Source of the DNA: CAYVAP01 sp964343195
Lineage (GTDB): Bacteria; Bacteroidota; Bacteroidia; J057
DNA: 41,054 nt
NCBI GenBank assembly: GCA_964343195.1
Contig: CAYFIR010000053.1
Location: forward strand, 1 to 41,054
Direction of reading: 5' to 3'
In this document: in pieces, positions 1-7,688 of the stretch
Layout of the letters: each line of letters begins with the position of its first letter
Position numbering within the stretch: position 1 is the first letter of the stretch
Made by a program: the position numbers and the translations under genes
The notes under the pieces: model-generated
Database searches by the model: none
Seen by the model: only the letters and a program-made list of their open reading frames with translations
What the model was told of the DNA's origin: nothing

Positions 1-62
1 TGAAAACGGAGTGGTCAGTAACATGGGAACTTTGAACCGCGAAACTAATGACTAGATCCCAA

Positions 63-902
63 TCAATTCCCCCCAAAATTCCGGCTGATGTTGAATCCAA
101 AGCGGATTTGCCCCGCAAGGGGATCGCTACTGGTCTGTGATATAAAACCACTTTCCAACATGGAGAACCCATTGGTAAACAGTAACTGGAAGCGGTGCCT
201 GGCAGTCTCTATGTCGAAACTCAGCGCAATGGGATTAAAGTAGGGCGTCACAGGATTCGTACCGGGGTTAATGCGGTAGAAATATTCTGCGGAGATTCCC
301 ATGCGGGAGTTAAAGGCCCAGCGTGCTGCGCCTCCTATGGAAAATACCGTATTGCCCTCGGATTCATATTCCACCAGGTTGCGGTGAGAGAGGGTAGGGG
401 AGAGTTGCAGGCTGAGTGATCCCATTTTTCGGGCGATCAAAACCTGGCTGTGGTACGCCAGTCGGTGGTCAAAGACAAAGTAATCCTCCTGACCCGGTCT
501 CAATTTCTCCGTTCCGATGGTGCTTCCAGCCAGCAGGGTGACGCTAACCGGAAATCCCTCGCTCCGCTGACGCAGGAGTTTGTACTTGACCCAGCCGTCA
601 TAGCGTTTTCCCAGTCGGCTGCGCCCTACGCCTATAGACAGGCTTTCAGACAGCCCATAGCCCAGCCCCAACCTGAAATTGGAGGTGCCGTCCATCCCGA
701 AGAAGTTATAAGCCCCGTCGATGGGGCTGAAGCGGTGGGCGACGGCAAAATTGAATACACCTTTGGGGAGTACCTCAGTGGACTGTCCATTGATGATGCG
801 CAGCCCCCGGAAGGTATAGCGAACCTCCGGAGCAGGTTCATCCTGGGCCCATAAGCCATTGCCCAGGACAGTGATAAGAAGGAAGAGGATATATTTTTGC
901 AT
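63..902 (-). CDS. DUF5777 family outer-membrane beta-barrel protein
   Basis: 279 aa. The N-terminus (MQKYILFLLITVLGNGLWAQ) is a typical Bacteroidota Sec signal peptide ending at Ala-Gln. The rest is alternating hydrophobic/polar beta-strands with Gly and aromatic residues and a terminal strand ending in FNISRNFGGN, as in an outer-membrane barrel. The overall pattern (RIINGQSTEVLPKG near residue 35, then a lipid-like barrel) matches DUF5777 as I remember that family; its function is unknown. It is the last gene of a minus-strand run behind three cytochrome-c-like genes, 74 bp from the nearest one, so it probably belongs to the same transcript. A role in housing or transporting a redox partner is inference only. 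Confidence 0.75.
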   Translation of the reverse strand: MQKYILFLLITVLGNGLWAQDEPAPEVRYTFRGLRIINGQSTEVLPKGVFNFAVAHRFSPIDGAYNFFGMDGTSNFRLGLGYGLSESLSIGVGRSRLGKRYDGWVKYKLLRQRSEGFPVSVTLLAGSTIGTEKLRPGQEDYFVFDHRLAYHSQVLIARKMGSLSLQLSPTLSHRNLVEYESEGNTVFSIGGAARWAFNSRMGISAEYFYRINPGTNPVTPYFNPIALSFDIETARHRFQLLFTNGFSMLESGFISQTSSDPLAGQIRFGFNISRNFGGN

Positions 903-976
903 GGAACCGATCTCTGTTTTGGATTAATCAAGGTAGGGAGTGATGTTTTGGGGCTAATCATGCAGCAAAGGCTTTT

Positions 977-1315
977 TCACTCCTCTGGACAGTCGGCGAC
1001 TATCCAGTCGATGATGAGTTGGCGCTCATCGTCACTGAGGTTTTTGGTGGCGTGGCGAGGAGGCATGGGGGCAACGCGGCTCTGAATTCTCCTGGCAATC
1101 ATGCGCCGTTCTGCTTTTACCTTTTTGTAGGTATCAAGCTCAGGAAGCACGGTTCCATCGTGGCAGCCACGTACGATACAGGTATTTTCAATAATGTGCT
1201 TGATGTCACCCTCGTAGGTAACCTCGTCATTTACAGGCTGCAGTTGAGGCGCTTTTAGTCCTAAAAGGAATGCCGCGAGTAAAAGCATCGAAAAAAGGTG
1301 GGTGAATTGTTTCAT
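977..1315 (-). CDS. Small exported c-type-cytochrome-like protein with CX4CH motif
   Basis: 112 aa. A hydrophobic leader (about residues 6-20) is followed by a short cytochrome-c-like domain. The haem-binding motif is CIVRGCH (C46, C51, H52), so four residues rather than two separate the cysteines. A Met-Pro at about residue 84 (APMPPRH) is in the right place for the distal haem ligand, and the C-terminal helix LSDDERQLIIDWI is typical of these domains. Its start lies 3 bp downstream of the stop of the preceding gene (1319-1666), so the two are surely cotranscribed. There is no lipobox, so the protein is probably periplasmic. Covalent haem attachment is inferred from the motif. Confidence 0.7.
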   Translation of the reverse strand: MKQFTHLFSMLLLAAFLLGLKAPQLQPVNDEVTYEGDIKHIIENTCIVRGCHDGTVLPELDTYKKVKAERRMIARRIQSRVAPMPPRHATKNLSDDERQLIIDWIVADCPEE

Positions 1316-1318
1316 GAT

Positions 1319-1666
1319 TCAATTGTTTAGGGCTCCCTGAGAAAGCCAGTTGGTAAAGACGGAGATTTCCTGCTCGGACAACGAGACCCCAATGGGCATG
1401 CGGCGGGTTTCGACTTGTGAGATCACTGAATCGGCAATGGGCCGTATTGTCTCATAACCATTCAGGGAAGGTGCAAGGGAATTGCTGCCATCATGGCATC
1501 CACTGATGGTACAGTAGGCTTCTACCAGAGGCAGCAGGTCTGCACTAAAAGAGACCACGCTGTCAGTCAAAACAGGGTGCCCGCCTAGGACTTCTACGCT
1601 GTCATCCCGACACCCCGTGAATGCCAGAGCGAAGAGTACAACCAGTAAAAAAACGAAGTTTCGCAT
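1319..1666 (-). CDS. Cytochrome-c-like lipoprotein with CX4CH motif
   Basis: 115 aa from the ATG at 1666. An ATG 15 bases further upstream is in frame, but starting at MRNFVF gives a clean lipoprotein signal with lipobox FTGC (Cys19). The mature part carries CTISGCH (C52, C57, H58), a CX4CH haem motif, then a MPIG segment about 32 residues later as likely distal Met ligand, and ends with the helix SEQEISVFTNWLSQGAL. The family resembles the small 'C..sGCHDG' lipoproteins common in Bacteroidota. It is the middle of three cytochrome-like genes on this strand, 3 bp from the next, and may pass electrons at the outer membrane (inference). Confidence 0.7.
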   Translation of the reverse strand: MRNFVFLLVVLFALAFTGCRDDSVEVLGGHPVLTDSVVSFSADLLPLVEAYCTISGCHDGSNSLAPSLNGYETIRPIADSVISQVETRRMPIGVSLSEQEISVFTNWLSQGALNN

Positions 1667-1799
1667 CGGATCATTAGTCATGGAACAAGGATTTATGTCG
1701 AAAACTGGTCAAGGCCGAATTGGAAATTTTATGAAGTGGGATCTTTTGTGCTTCTGTCCATATGTGGTTGTCAGTCAATGGTTTAGGTTGGGTTGGGTG

Positions 1800-2759
1800 T
1801 CAGTTGTCCAAAGCTCCCTGGTCAATCCATTCTACCAGGACCTTGATGTCTTCCTCATCCATCTTTTCCCCCAAAGGCATATACCCAGACTGGACATATT
1901 CTCTTACACTTCTTCTGGTGATATACACTTCATTATATTTTGCGAAGTCAGAATAACCGCTGTTTTCGAAATGGCAGCTTACGCACCATTCCTGGAAAAT
2001 CGGTCTGGCATCCAGTTGGTAACTAAAAGCAGGTAAAGTGTCACTCCTGAATCTGGCTTCCACCGATGCTGCTCCATTGATCGTAATCGTCGCCTGACTC
2101 TGCGTGAAGGAAGAAACATACTTCACATCGCCACCCCAGCGGATAAACTGCTGCCCCGCAGGAGGAGCATCTGCCTCTATGGTAGCGACATAGTCGATTG
2201 GGAAGTCTCCTGAGCCGCTGCCATTGGTCACCGTTAGGGCGTATAGCGGCAAGGCTTCGTATGTCGCTTGCAGAAATACATCCTCATAGGGCATGGTCAG
2301 GGTTGTGCTATCCACCCGTGGATTTGCCAGCAGTTGGGTATCTCCCTCCCAGTGCGAGAAGATGTGGGCAAATGGGATGCTGTCGCGTTCCAGCACAATG
2401 CTCACTGTGCTGCCTCCCTGATACCTTCCACTTCCGCTTCCCCGAACTACAGTCAACTCATATTGAGTGGTGTCTTCAAAGCTGGCACTGATGGTAATGG
2501 CCTTATCGGGCATGACCAGTTCGGTCTCAGCAGAAAGGGAGTCGTTCAGATATTCTGTATCGCCGTTCCATTTAATGAAGGCGAGGCCTGCCCGGGCAGG
2601 AGTGGCTTTGACGTGGGCGACAGACCCATGCTCGAATGAGCCACTGCCTTCGCCCTGAATAACGGTCAGCTGATATGACGGATGGGGAACCGAGTCTGAG
2701 CGACAGCCCGCCACTACCAGGATGGCAAGCACTATCAGGATTTGAAAAATTTTATTCAT
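1800..2759 (-). CDS. Lipoprotein with three InlB B-like repeats and C-terminal cytochrome c motif
   Basis: 319 aa. Lipobox VAGC at Cys19. Three repeats of about 70 residues follow (about 29-96, 99-168, 172-239). Each begins Y-x-LTV-x-x-G-x-GSG and carries a W-x-GD motif (KWNGD, HWEGD, RWGGD), which is the pattern of the divergent InlB B-repeat family. The last 70 residues are a cytochrome-c-like domain with a canonical WCVSCH motif (C259, C262, H263), a MPLG at about 294 and the C-terminal helix EEDIKVLVEWIDQGAL, the same layout as the two small genes downstream. It is the first gene of the run. The repeats may act as a surface stalk presenting the haem domain (inference). Confidence 0.75.
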   Translation of the reverse strand: MNKIFQILIVLAILVVAGCRSDSVPHPSYQLTVIQGEGSGSFEHGSVAHVKATPARAGLAFIKWNGDTEYLNDSLSAETELVMPDKAITISASFEDTTQYELTVVRGSGSGRYQGGSTVSIVLERDSIPFAHIFSHWEGDTQLLANPRVDSTTLTMPYEDVFLQATYEALPLYALTVTNGSGSGDFPIDYVATIEADAPPAGQQFIRWGGDVKYVSSFTQSQATITINGAASVEARFRSDTLPAFSYQLDARPIFQEWCVSCHFENSGYSDFAKYNEVYITRRSVREYVQSGYMPLGEKMDEEDIKVLVEWIDQGALDN

Positions 2760-2855
2760 GGTGAGTTTTTTGGGTGAAACCGGGTATCTGTAACAATCTG
2801 CTTTGGGTTTGCGTCGGGAAATTCTTTAAGAATAGTCGCCCCCAGAATGAGAAAA

Positions 2856-2886
2856 GGCAGTGCAAAACCTGAAGTTTTGCACTGCC
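2856..2886 (-). terminator. Strong hairpin, probable terminator of the copA-copZ unit
   Basis: Perfect 13-bp inverted repeat (GGCAGTGCAAAAC / GTTTTGCACTGCC) with a 5-base loop. Read on the minus strand it is followed by CTTTTCTC, so it fits an intrinsic terminator behind the metal-binding gene ending at 2934. A second, weaker hairpin lies between it and that gene (AATATTGGCT / AGCC-T-AATATT, 2898-2925). Confidence 0.65.
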
Positions 2887-2933
2887 CTAAGAACGGTAAT
2901 ATTGGCTTAAAAGGAGCCTAATATTGGACCAAT

Positions 2934-3170
2934 CTATATTCCAAAACCAAGGAATCCCTTGCGTTTTTCTTCAATGTTAAATCCTGCTTCTGTCACCAAA
3001 GATTTTACCTCCTCAGAGGTCATGCCTTCGACTTCCACTTTCAGGATTTTCTGTGGGTTATCGGTATCCACTTCCCATTTTTTGATGCGGTCCTCCCCAT
3101 CCATGAATGGCGTTACCTTGGCGATGCAGCCGCCACAGTTGATATTGGTTTTATAGGTTAGTTTTTTCAT
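2934..3170 (-). CDS. Heavy-metal-associated (HMA) domain protein, CopZ-like
   Basis: 78 aa, the usual size of a single ferredoxin-fold HMA domain plus a short tail. The metal site is N-CGGC (C12, C15), followed by the helix IAKVTPFMDG and the strand pattern WEVDTDNPQKILKVEVEG. It lies 114 bp downstream of the copper ATPase on the same strand, so it most likely binds Cu(I) in the cytoplasm and hands it to that pump, or senses copper. The Cu specificity rests on the neighbour. The tail KRKGFLGFGI is basic and hydrophobic and unlike classical CopZ. Confidence 0.8.
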   Translation of the reverse strand: MKKLTYKTNINCGGCIAKVTPFMDGEDRIKKWEVDTDNPQKILKVEVEGMTSEEVKSLVTEAGFNIEEKRKGFLGFGI

Positions 3171-3284
3171 TTGAATATGCGTTTGTGGTCCAAAGTTCGT
3201 CGTGTGAAGTTAAGATGGCCAGGGAATCATGGCCTTTCTTATTTACTGATCAGTGATCCATGACCCGTGATCATTGTCCAATGA

Positions 3285-5414
3285 TTAATGAATTTTTTTA
3301 AATCTCAGGCGAATGGAATTGCCAATCACTACCAAATCAGACATGGCCATGGCACCCGCCGCTAGGATCGGTTTGAGGTAGCCGACGGCTGCTGCCGGGA
3401 TAGCAATCACATTGTAAAAGAAAGCCCAGAACAGGTTTTGGCGAATGGTCTTGACGGTATGTTTGCTGATGCGGTGCAATTCCGTGAGCAGGCCCAGGTC
3501 GCCACGCAGCAACACGATTTGAGCGGACTGCAGGGCAATGTCAGTCGCTGAACCGAGTGAAATGCCCACATTGGCGCGAGCCAGGGCAGGGGCGTCGTTG
3601 ATTCCGTCGCCCACCATGGCGGTGTGGCCGTTGCGGCTGTATGCTTCGATTTTTGCGAGTTTCTCATCCGGAAATTGCTCTCCGATGATGGTCGTGATAC
3701 CGAGTGACTGACCTACTGTTTCGCAACGGCTCTGCCGGTCACCACTGAGCAGAACCGTTTCTATCCCCTGTCGGTGGAAGAACTCGACTGCCTGCCGGGC
3801 GCCCTCCCGAATTTCGTCTGAAAGATCTACCGTAGCCCATAACATGCCGTTTTTCAGTAGGTAAAGACTGTGTTGATCCTGATCCGTGAGACCCTGAGCG
3901 ATTCTGAAGGAACCGAGCTGGTACTGGTTATCCGAAGAATCCACTCCCATAATTCCCAGGCCTTTGGTTTCGGAAACGGAGGTCAATTCGATAATTCCGA
4001 CCTCTGCCAGAGCGGCGGTTAGGGATTTGGCGATTGGATGCGAACTGTGTCGCTCCAGGCTGTGGATGACCTGTTGGACTGATTCCAACTCTCCCGTTGG
4101 TGCATGGATGCTTTCCAGCTTGAATTCTCCAGTAGTCAGCGTGCCGGTTTTGTCAAAGACTACCCGCTTGATTTCTGCGACTTTTTCTAATGTGCGACCA
4201 CCTTTTACGAGTATCCCCTTTCGGGAAGCACGACCGATCCCCACAACGACGGCTGTTGGCGTGGCCAGTCCCATGGCGCAGGGACAGGCGATCACCAGTA
4301 CGGCTACTGCCTGTATGATAGCTTGCTGGAAACTCAGTCCAAATGCCCAAAATGCTAGCACAAATGTTAGCACTGCGATGCTGACAACTACCGGAACAAA
4401 AATGGCACTGATGCGGTCGGCCAGTTGTTGGATCTCAGGTTTATCGGCCTGGGCCTTTTTGACCAGGTCGATGATCTGAGAAAGGGTGGTTTCTTTGCCC
4501 ACTCGCTTAGCTTCAAGGCGGAGATTCCCTTCCACAATCAGGGAGCCACTGACCAGTTCTTCGCCAGTTGAACGGGTTTGTGGGAGAGATTCGCCAGAAA
4601 TCATAGATTCATCCACCTCGGCTTCTCCGCGTTGGATGGTCCCATCAACCGGAATTCTGTCTCCAGTATTCAGTGCCAGGATATCACCTTGTTGGACCTC
4701 ACTTACGGCTACCGTTTCCTGGATTTCTTTTCCCTCCCTGATGACGATTCGTTTGGCGGATTCCGGGCGCAGGTTGCTCAATTCCCGTACAGCGGAGGTG
4801 GTTTTTTGAACGGCCCGGTGCTCCATGACATTCCCGAGCAGTACCAGGGTGATGATGGAGGCTGCTGTTTCATAAAAGAGGAAGTCCGGACCGAGCTGGT
4901 TGAGGGTTCCATACAGGCTATACCCAAAAGCTGCTATAGCCCCGATGGTAATGAGGACATCCATGTTGGGGACGCCAGTTTTCATGGAGTTCCAGCCACT
5001 TCGCCCAAAGTGCCACATGCCTACGGCAAATACGGGGGTCGCCAGCGCCAGTTGTACCCATGGATTATGCAGCCAGTGCCAACTGATGAACATGTGCGCA
5101 AGGAGCGGCAGGGTAAAGATCAGGGAAAAGTAAAAATAACGTTCTACTTTACTGAGTCCTTTTTCCTCAGCAGGATTTTCTTCCTTAACGACTTCAAACC
5201 CAAGCTTCTCAATGCCCTTTATGAGCTTGGGTAAGTTCCTGGCTTCAATGAGATCAAAATCGACTTCTCCTGAGCTGAAATCGACATTAACTCCTTCGAG
5301 CCCTTCCTGTTTGAGGTATTTTTCAATACCCAGTGCACAGTTGGTGCAGGTCATGCCCTTCACATTCAACTCGACGTGCTGGGCTGATGGAGGGGATTCA
5401 ATATGTTGAGACAT
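3285..5414 (-). CDS. copA: Copper-translocating P-type ATPase (CopA-like)
   Basis: 709 aa. It is an integral-membrane P1B-type ATPase exporting Cu(I), or a related soft metal, from the cytoplasm. One N-terminal HMA domain carries GMTCTNC (C23, C26). The actuator motif is SGES (273-276), the ion-binding membrane motif CPC (377-379), the phosphorylation site DKTGT (D421), the P1B HP dipeptide (459-460), and the hinge GDGINDAP (602-609). The conserved YN of helix 7 is present (FFYN, 665-668). Helix 8 reads MAMSDLVVIGNS rather than the MxxSS of classical Cu(I) pumps, so the second Ser is Asp. I believe this variant is common in Bacteroidota pumps, but metal specificity is not settled. It is followed by the CopZ-like gene in the same direction. 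Confidence 0.92.
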   Translation of the reverse strand: MSQHIESPPSAQHVELNVKGMTCTNCALGIEKYLKQEGLEGVNVDFSSGEVDFDLIEARNLPKLIKGIEKLGFEVVKEENPAEEKGLSKVERYFYFSLIFTLPLLAHMFISWHWLHNPWVQLALATPVFAVGMWHFGRSGWNSMKTGVPNMDVLITIGAIAAFGYSLYGTLNQLGPDFLFYETAASIITLVLLGNVMEHRAVQKTTSAVRELSNLRPESAKRIVIREGKEIQETVAVSEVQQGDILALNTGDRIPVDGTIQRGEAEVDESMISGESLPQTRSTGEELVSGSLIVEGNLRLEAKRVGKETTLSQIIDLVKKAQADKPEIQQLADRISAIFVPVVVSIAVLTFVLAFWAFGLSFQQAIIQAVAVLVIACPCAMGLATPTAVVVGIGRASRKGILVKGGRTLEKVAEIKRVVFDKTGTLTTGEFKLESIHAPTGELESVQQVIHSLERHSSHPIAKSLTAALAEVGIIELTSVSETKGLGIMGVDSSDNQYQLGSFRIAQGLTDQDQHSLYLLKNGMLWATVDLSDEIREGARQAVEFFHRQGIETVLLSGDRQSRCETVGQSLGITTIIGEQFPDEKLAKIEAYSRNGHTAMVGDGINDAPALARANVGISLGSATDIALQSAQIVLLRGDLGLLTELHRISKHTVKTIRQNLFWAFFYNVIAIPAAAVGYLKPILAAGAMAMSDLVVIGNSIRLRFKKIH

Positions 5415-5589
5415 ATAATGATATCAGAATAGTTGTAGGAATGGTTCCCAATATACGCAGGTGAAGTGGGGAAGTTAAATGACCTATCCCTCTGCAAGAA
5501 CTGGGATAAGTTGGTCCTTAAATAACTTGCAGGGCTGAGCGACATTCCTGACATTTATCGGAAGAAACAAATTGAAAAACCAATAGATT

Positions 5590-6315
5590 ATGAAAATCCG
5601 CAACCTCATAGGAGCATTGTTGATTACCCTGATGCTCCTGGGTAGCACCCAACCATTATTTGCTCAGGAAGTTTCTGAGCGTGAAATCCGCAAGGAACTG
5701 CGGGTGATTTTAAAAGATTTGCCAGTGGAGGCTCAGCAGGATATCCTGCGATATGCCGAAGCCAAGCAGGCGATGGTGGCCCGTCAGGCTGCTGCTGAAG
5801 AGTCTCGCCCGAACGCGACTCCTGCTCAGGCAACTCCTGCCCCGGCACCTCAACCTGCTCCCGCTGCAGCCCCTGCACAACCAGCAACTCCGGCAGCAGT
5901 TACGGTGAATCCCGGTCAGAGCGCTGTCACTCCGACTCCCGCTGGTACTGGACATGCTCCACAGCGTCCCAAGTACATGATGGATGCTGAAGCCATGGCT
6001 GCCACAACCGTCGATTGGGGCCAGACCAATCATGACTTTGGACAAATCCCTCAGGGGGAGACTGTCCGCCACACATTTCGCTTCAAGAATACGGGTGACG
6101 AACCTCTTCGCCTGACTCGGGTGAAGGCTTCATGTGGCTGTACCACTCCGTCCTATTCTTCAGAGCCCATTGCTCCAGGGGAAGAGGGCTTCATCGAGGT
6201 TGCATTCAACTCTCGCGGCAGAAGCGGTCCTCAGCGAAAGACTGTGGTAGTGACCGGAAACTTCGAACCAGTTAACATGATCCTCCGCTTCCAGGGAGAA
6301 GTGGTGACTCCATAG
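5590..6315 (+). CDS. Exported DUF1573 domain protein with Pro/Ala-rich linker
   Basis: 241 aa. Signal peptide MKIRNLIGALLITLMLLGS...LFAQ (about 26 residues). A short alpha-helical part (27-75) is followed by a linker very rich in Ala, Pro and Thr (about 75-125), then a DUF1573 domain (about 135-240). The domain has the typical FGQIPQGETVRHTFRFKNTG strand pair and the ASCGCTTP motif. DUF1573 is an Ig-like fold widespread in Bacteroidota exported proteins; its molecular function is unknown. The gene stands alone and is closed by a clear terminator at 6352-6390. The linker probably lets the domain reach away from the membrane or another partner (inference). Confidence 0.85.
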   Translation: MKIRNLIGALLITLMLLGSTQPLFAQEVSEREIRKELRVILKDLPVEAQQDILRYAEAKQAMVARQAAAEESRPNATPAQATPAPAPQPAPAAAPAQPATPAAVTVNPGQSAVTPTPAGTGHAPQRPKYMMDAEAMAATTVDWGQTNHDFGQIPQGETVRHTFRFKNTGDEPLRLTRVKASCGCTTPSYSSEPIAPGEEGFIEVAFNSRGRSGPQRKTVVVTGNFEPVNMILRFQGEVVTP

Positions 6316-6351
6316 GAAATTTCTCTTTTCGGATAATTAACTCAATCAATG

Positions 6352-6390
6352 CCTGATTCCGTCCTCAATGGGGATAGAATCAGGTTTTTT
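6352..6390 (+). terminator. Intrinsic terminator after the DUF1573 gene
   Basis: Stem CCTGATTC / GAATCAGG (6352-6359 with 6377-6384) followed directly by six T. It lies 37 bases after the stop codon of the upstream gene. Confidence 0.85.
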
Positions 6391-6544
6391 GATATTTTAG
6401 AGCATGATATCAGAGTGGGGAATCCCTGACTGACCTGAGAAAACCCTCCTATTTGCGCCAACAAAATATGCCGAGTATAGTTAAAGCTATATATGTTTTT
6501 TGAGAAGCTGCCTGAAAGTTTTCGAAAGGTTCAATTATCTACAT

Positions 6545-6561
6545 TTTAGAACCGTTCTAAA
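6545..6561. promoter_or_regulatory. Candidate operator upstream of sdhC (perfect 8-1-8 palindrome)
   Basis: TTTAGAAC-C-GTTCTAAA is a perfect inverted repeat with one central base. Its centre is about 70 bp upstream of the predicted sdhCAB transcription start, the usual distance for a dimeric regulator. The inner part resembles the 7-1-7 spacing of Fur/PerR-type boxes, but I cannot assign a regulator. No other feature explains it. Confidence 0.5.
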
Positions 6562-6585
6562 CAGTTTTGCCTTGCGAATATTCGC

Positions 6586-6616
6586 TTGACAATGTTTGGG
6601 TGCCAAGGTATTTTTG
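6586..6616 (+). promoter_or_regulatory. Promoter of sdhCAB (Bacteroidota type)
   Basis: TTG (6586-6588), a 20-base spacer, then TATTTTTG (6609-6616), an exact match to the Bacteroidota -7 consensus TAnnTTTG. The start would be near 6623, leaving a leader of about 30 bases before the sdhC ATG. The rest of the 338-base gap 6316-6653 holds the upstream terminator and the candidate operator. Confidence 0.75.
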
Positions 6617-6653
6617 ACGCATTAGGAACCACAATTAACCTCAAAATTCTATA

Positions 6654-7478
6654 ATGAGTTCTGCTGCATCAATCTTTTCATATTCAGTCGGCAGGAAGGT
6701 GGTGATGGCCCTTAGTGGGCTATTTCTTGTCTCTTTCCTGTTTGTACACGTTGGCGGTAACTCCCTTCTGTTTTTGAATGACGGAGGAGTTGCTTTCAAT
6801 GAGTTTGTACAGTTCATGACCTCCAATCCTGTTATCAAGGTATTGGAGTGGGTGCTGTTTGCTGGATTTATCATCCACATCATTTACGGCATCATGCTTA
6901 CCGCGCAAAACCGAGCAGCCCGTCCGGTGCGCTATGCTTACTCTAAGGGTTCTGGAACCGGTAGCACCTGGTTCTCCCGCAACATGGCCCTGAGTGGCGT
7001 TGTTATGTTCGCCTTTCTGGCGATTCACATTACCATGTTCTATGGCAAGTACCATTTTGCCGGAACAGAGATGGACGTAGTCAAGCAGGTTTCCATCGAG
7101 GATGCCTATACCTACTCCTACAAGGTACTCGAGGAAGTTGAATCTGAAGGACAGGTGATTTTGGAAGAAGACACTTATGTGACCCTTGAAAAGCTGACGC
7201 TCCTGAAGGACGCCGGACTGGTTGACAAGCAGGTTGCGGGAATTTCGATGACTAGTGTGGTGGAGGCTTCATTCTCCATTTGGTACATCGTGGTTTTCTA
7301 TGTCCTGGCTATGGCATTGCTGGCTTTCCACCTCGCGCATGGCTTCCAGAGTGCTTTCCGATCTCTTGGGTTAGTTCACGTGAAATACATGCCCTTAATA
7401 AAGGGAGCCGGATTTGTGATTGCTGTTGTGATCCCCATCCTGTTTGCTCTGATGCCAGTGGTATTCTATTTTAGATAA
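6654..7478 (+). CDS. sdhC: Succinate dehydrogenase/fumarate reductase cytochrome b subunit
   Basis: 274 aa membrane anchor of complex II. It has five hydrophobic segments, the first two and the last three separated by a charged loop (about 135-190) with many Glu residues. Several His in or near membrane helices (for example FLFVHVGG, FIIHIIYG, FLAIHITMFYG, AFHLAHGF) are arranged as in the di-haem type-B cytochrome b of Bacteroidota, Bacillus and epsilonproteobacteria. It binds haem b and passes electrons between the Fe-S subunit and menaquinone (family knowledge). It is the first gene of sdhC-sdhA-sdhB and has its own promoter and candidate operator upstream. Confidence 0.92.
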   Translation: MSSAASIFSYSVGRKVVMALSGLFLVSFLFVHVGGNSLLFLNDGGVAFNEFVQFMTSNPVIKVLEWVLFAGFIIHIIYGIMLTAQNRAARPVRYAYSKGSGTGSTWFSRNMALSGVVMFAFLAIHITMFYGKYHFAGTEMDVVKQVSIEDAYTYSYKVLEEVESEGQVILEEDTYVTLEKLTLLKDAGLVDKQVAGISMTSVVEASFSIWYIVVFYVLAMALLAFHLAHGFQSAFRSLGLVHVKYMPLIKGAGFVIAVVIPILFALMPVVFYFR

Positions 7479-7657
7479 AAGAGACCGCTGCGCTGAGAGT
7501 AGTCAGATCGTTCTGGCGCTCGTCGCGCCTGATCTGCGATCCCGCACCGCTTCGCGGTATCCAAGACTAACGGGACTTCGCTTCGCTCAGAAAAGCGAAA
7601 CATAAAGCAGGGAATCTGACCTCTGACCAGCGTAGCCAATCTGACTTCTAACTTCTA
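7479..7657 (+). repeat. Spacer repeat element between sdhC and sdhA
   Basis: It starts directly after the sdhC stop and ends 31 bases before the sdhA ATG. Its first 30 bases (GAGACCGCTGCGCTGAGAG then AGTCAGATCG) closely match the start of the spacer between the adaptor and ATPase genes at 16705-16887 (minus). Its end (core GCGTAGCCAATCTGAC, flanked by TCTGAC-type heptamers) matches the end of the sdhA-sdhB spacer. It contains the internal hairpin CAGATC...GGCGC...GCGCC...GATCTG (about 7503-7536). Together these suggest one family of elements sitting inside operons. Confidence 0.6.
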
Positions 7658-7688
7658 CTTTCTTCGAATTTCGAATCACGAATTTTCT

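Noticed and set aside
450..854. 134-codon plus-strand frame opposite the DUF5777 gene
   Set aside because: Antisense shadow of the clear barrel-protein gene.
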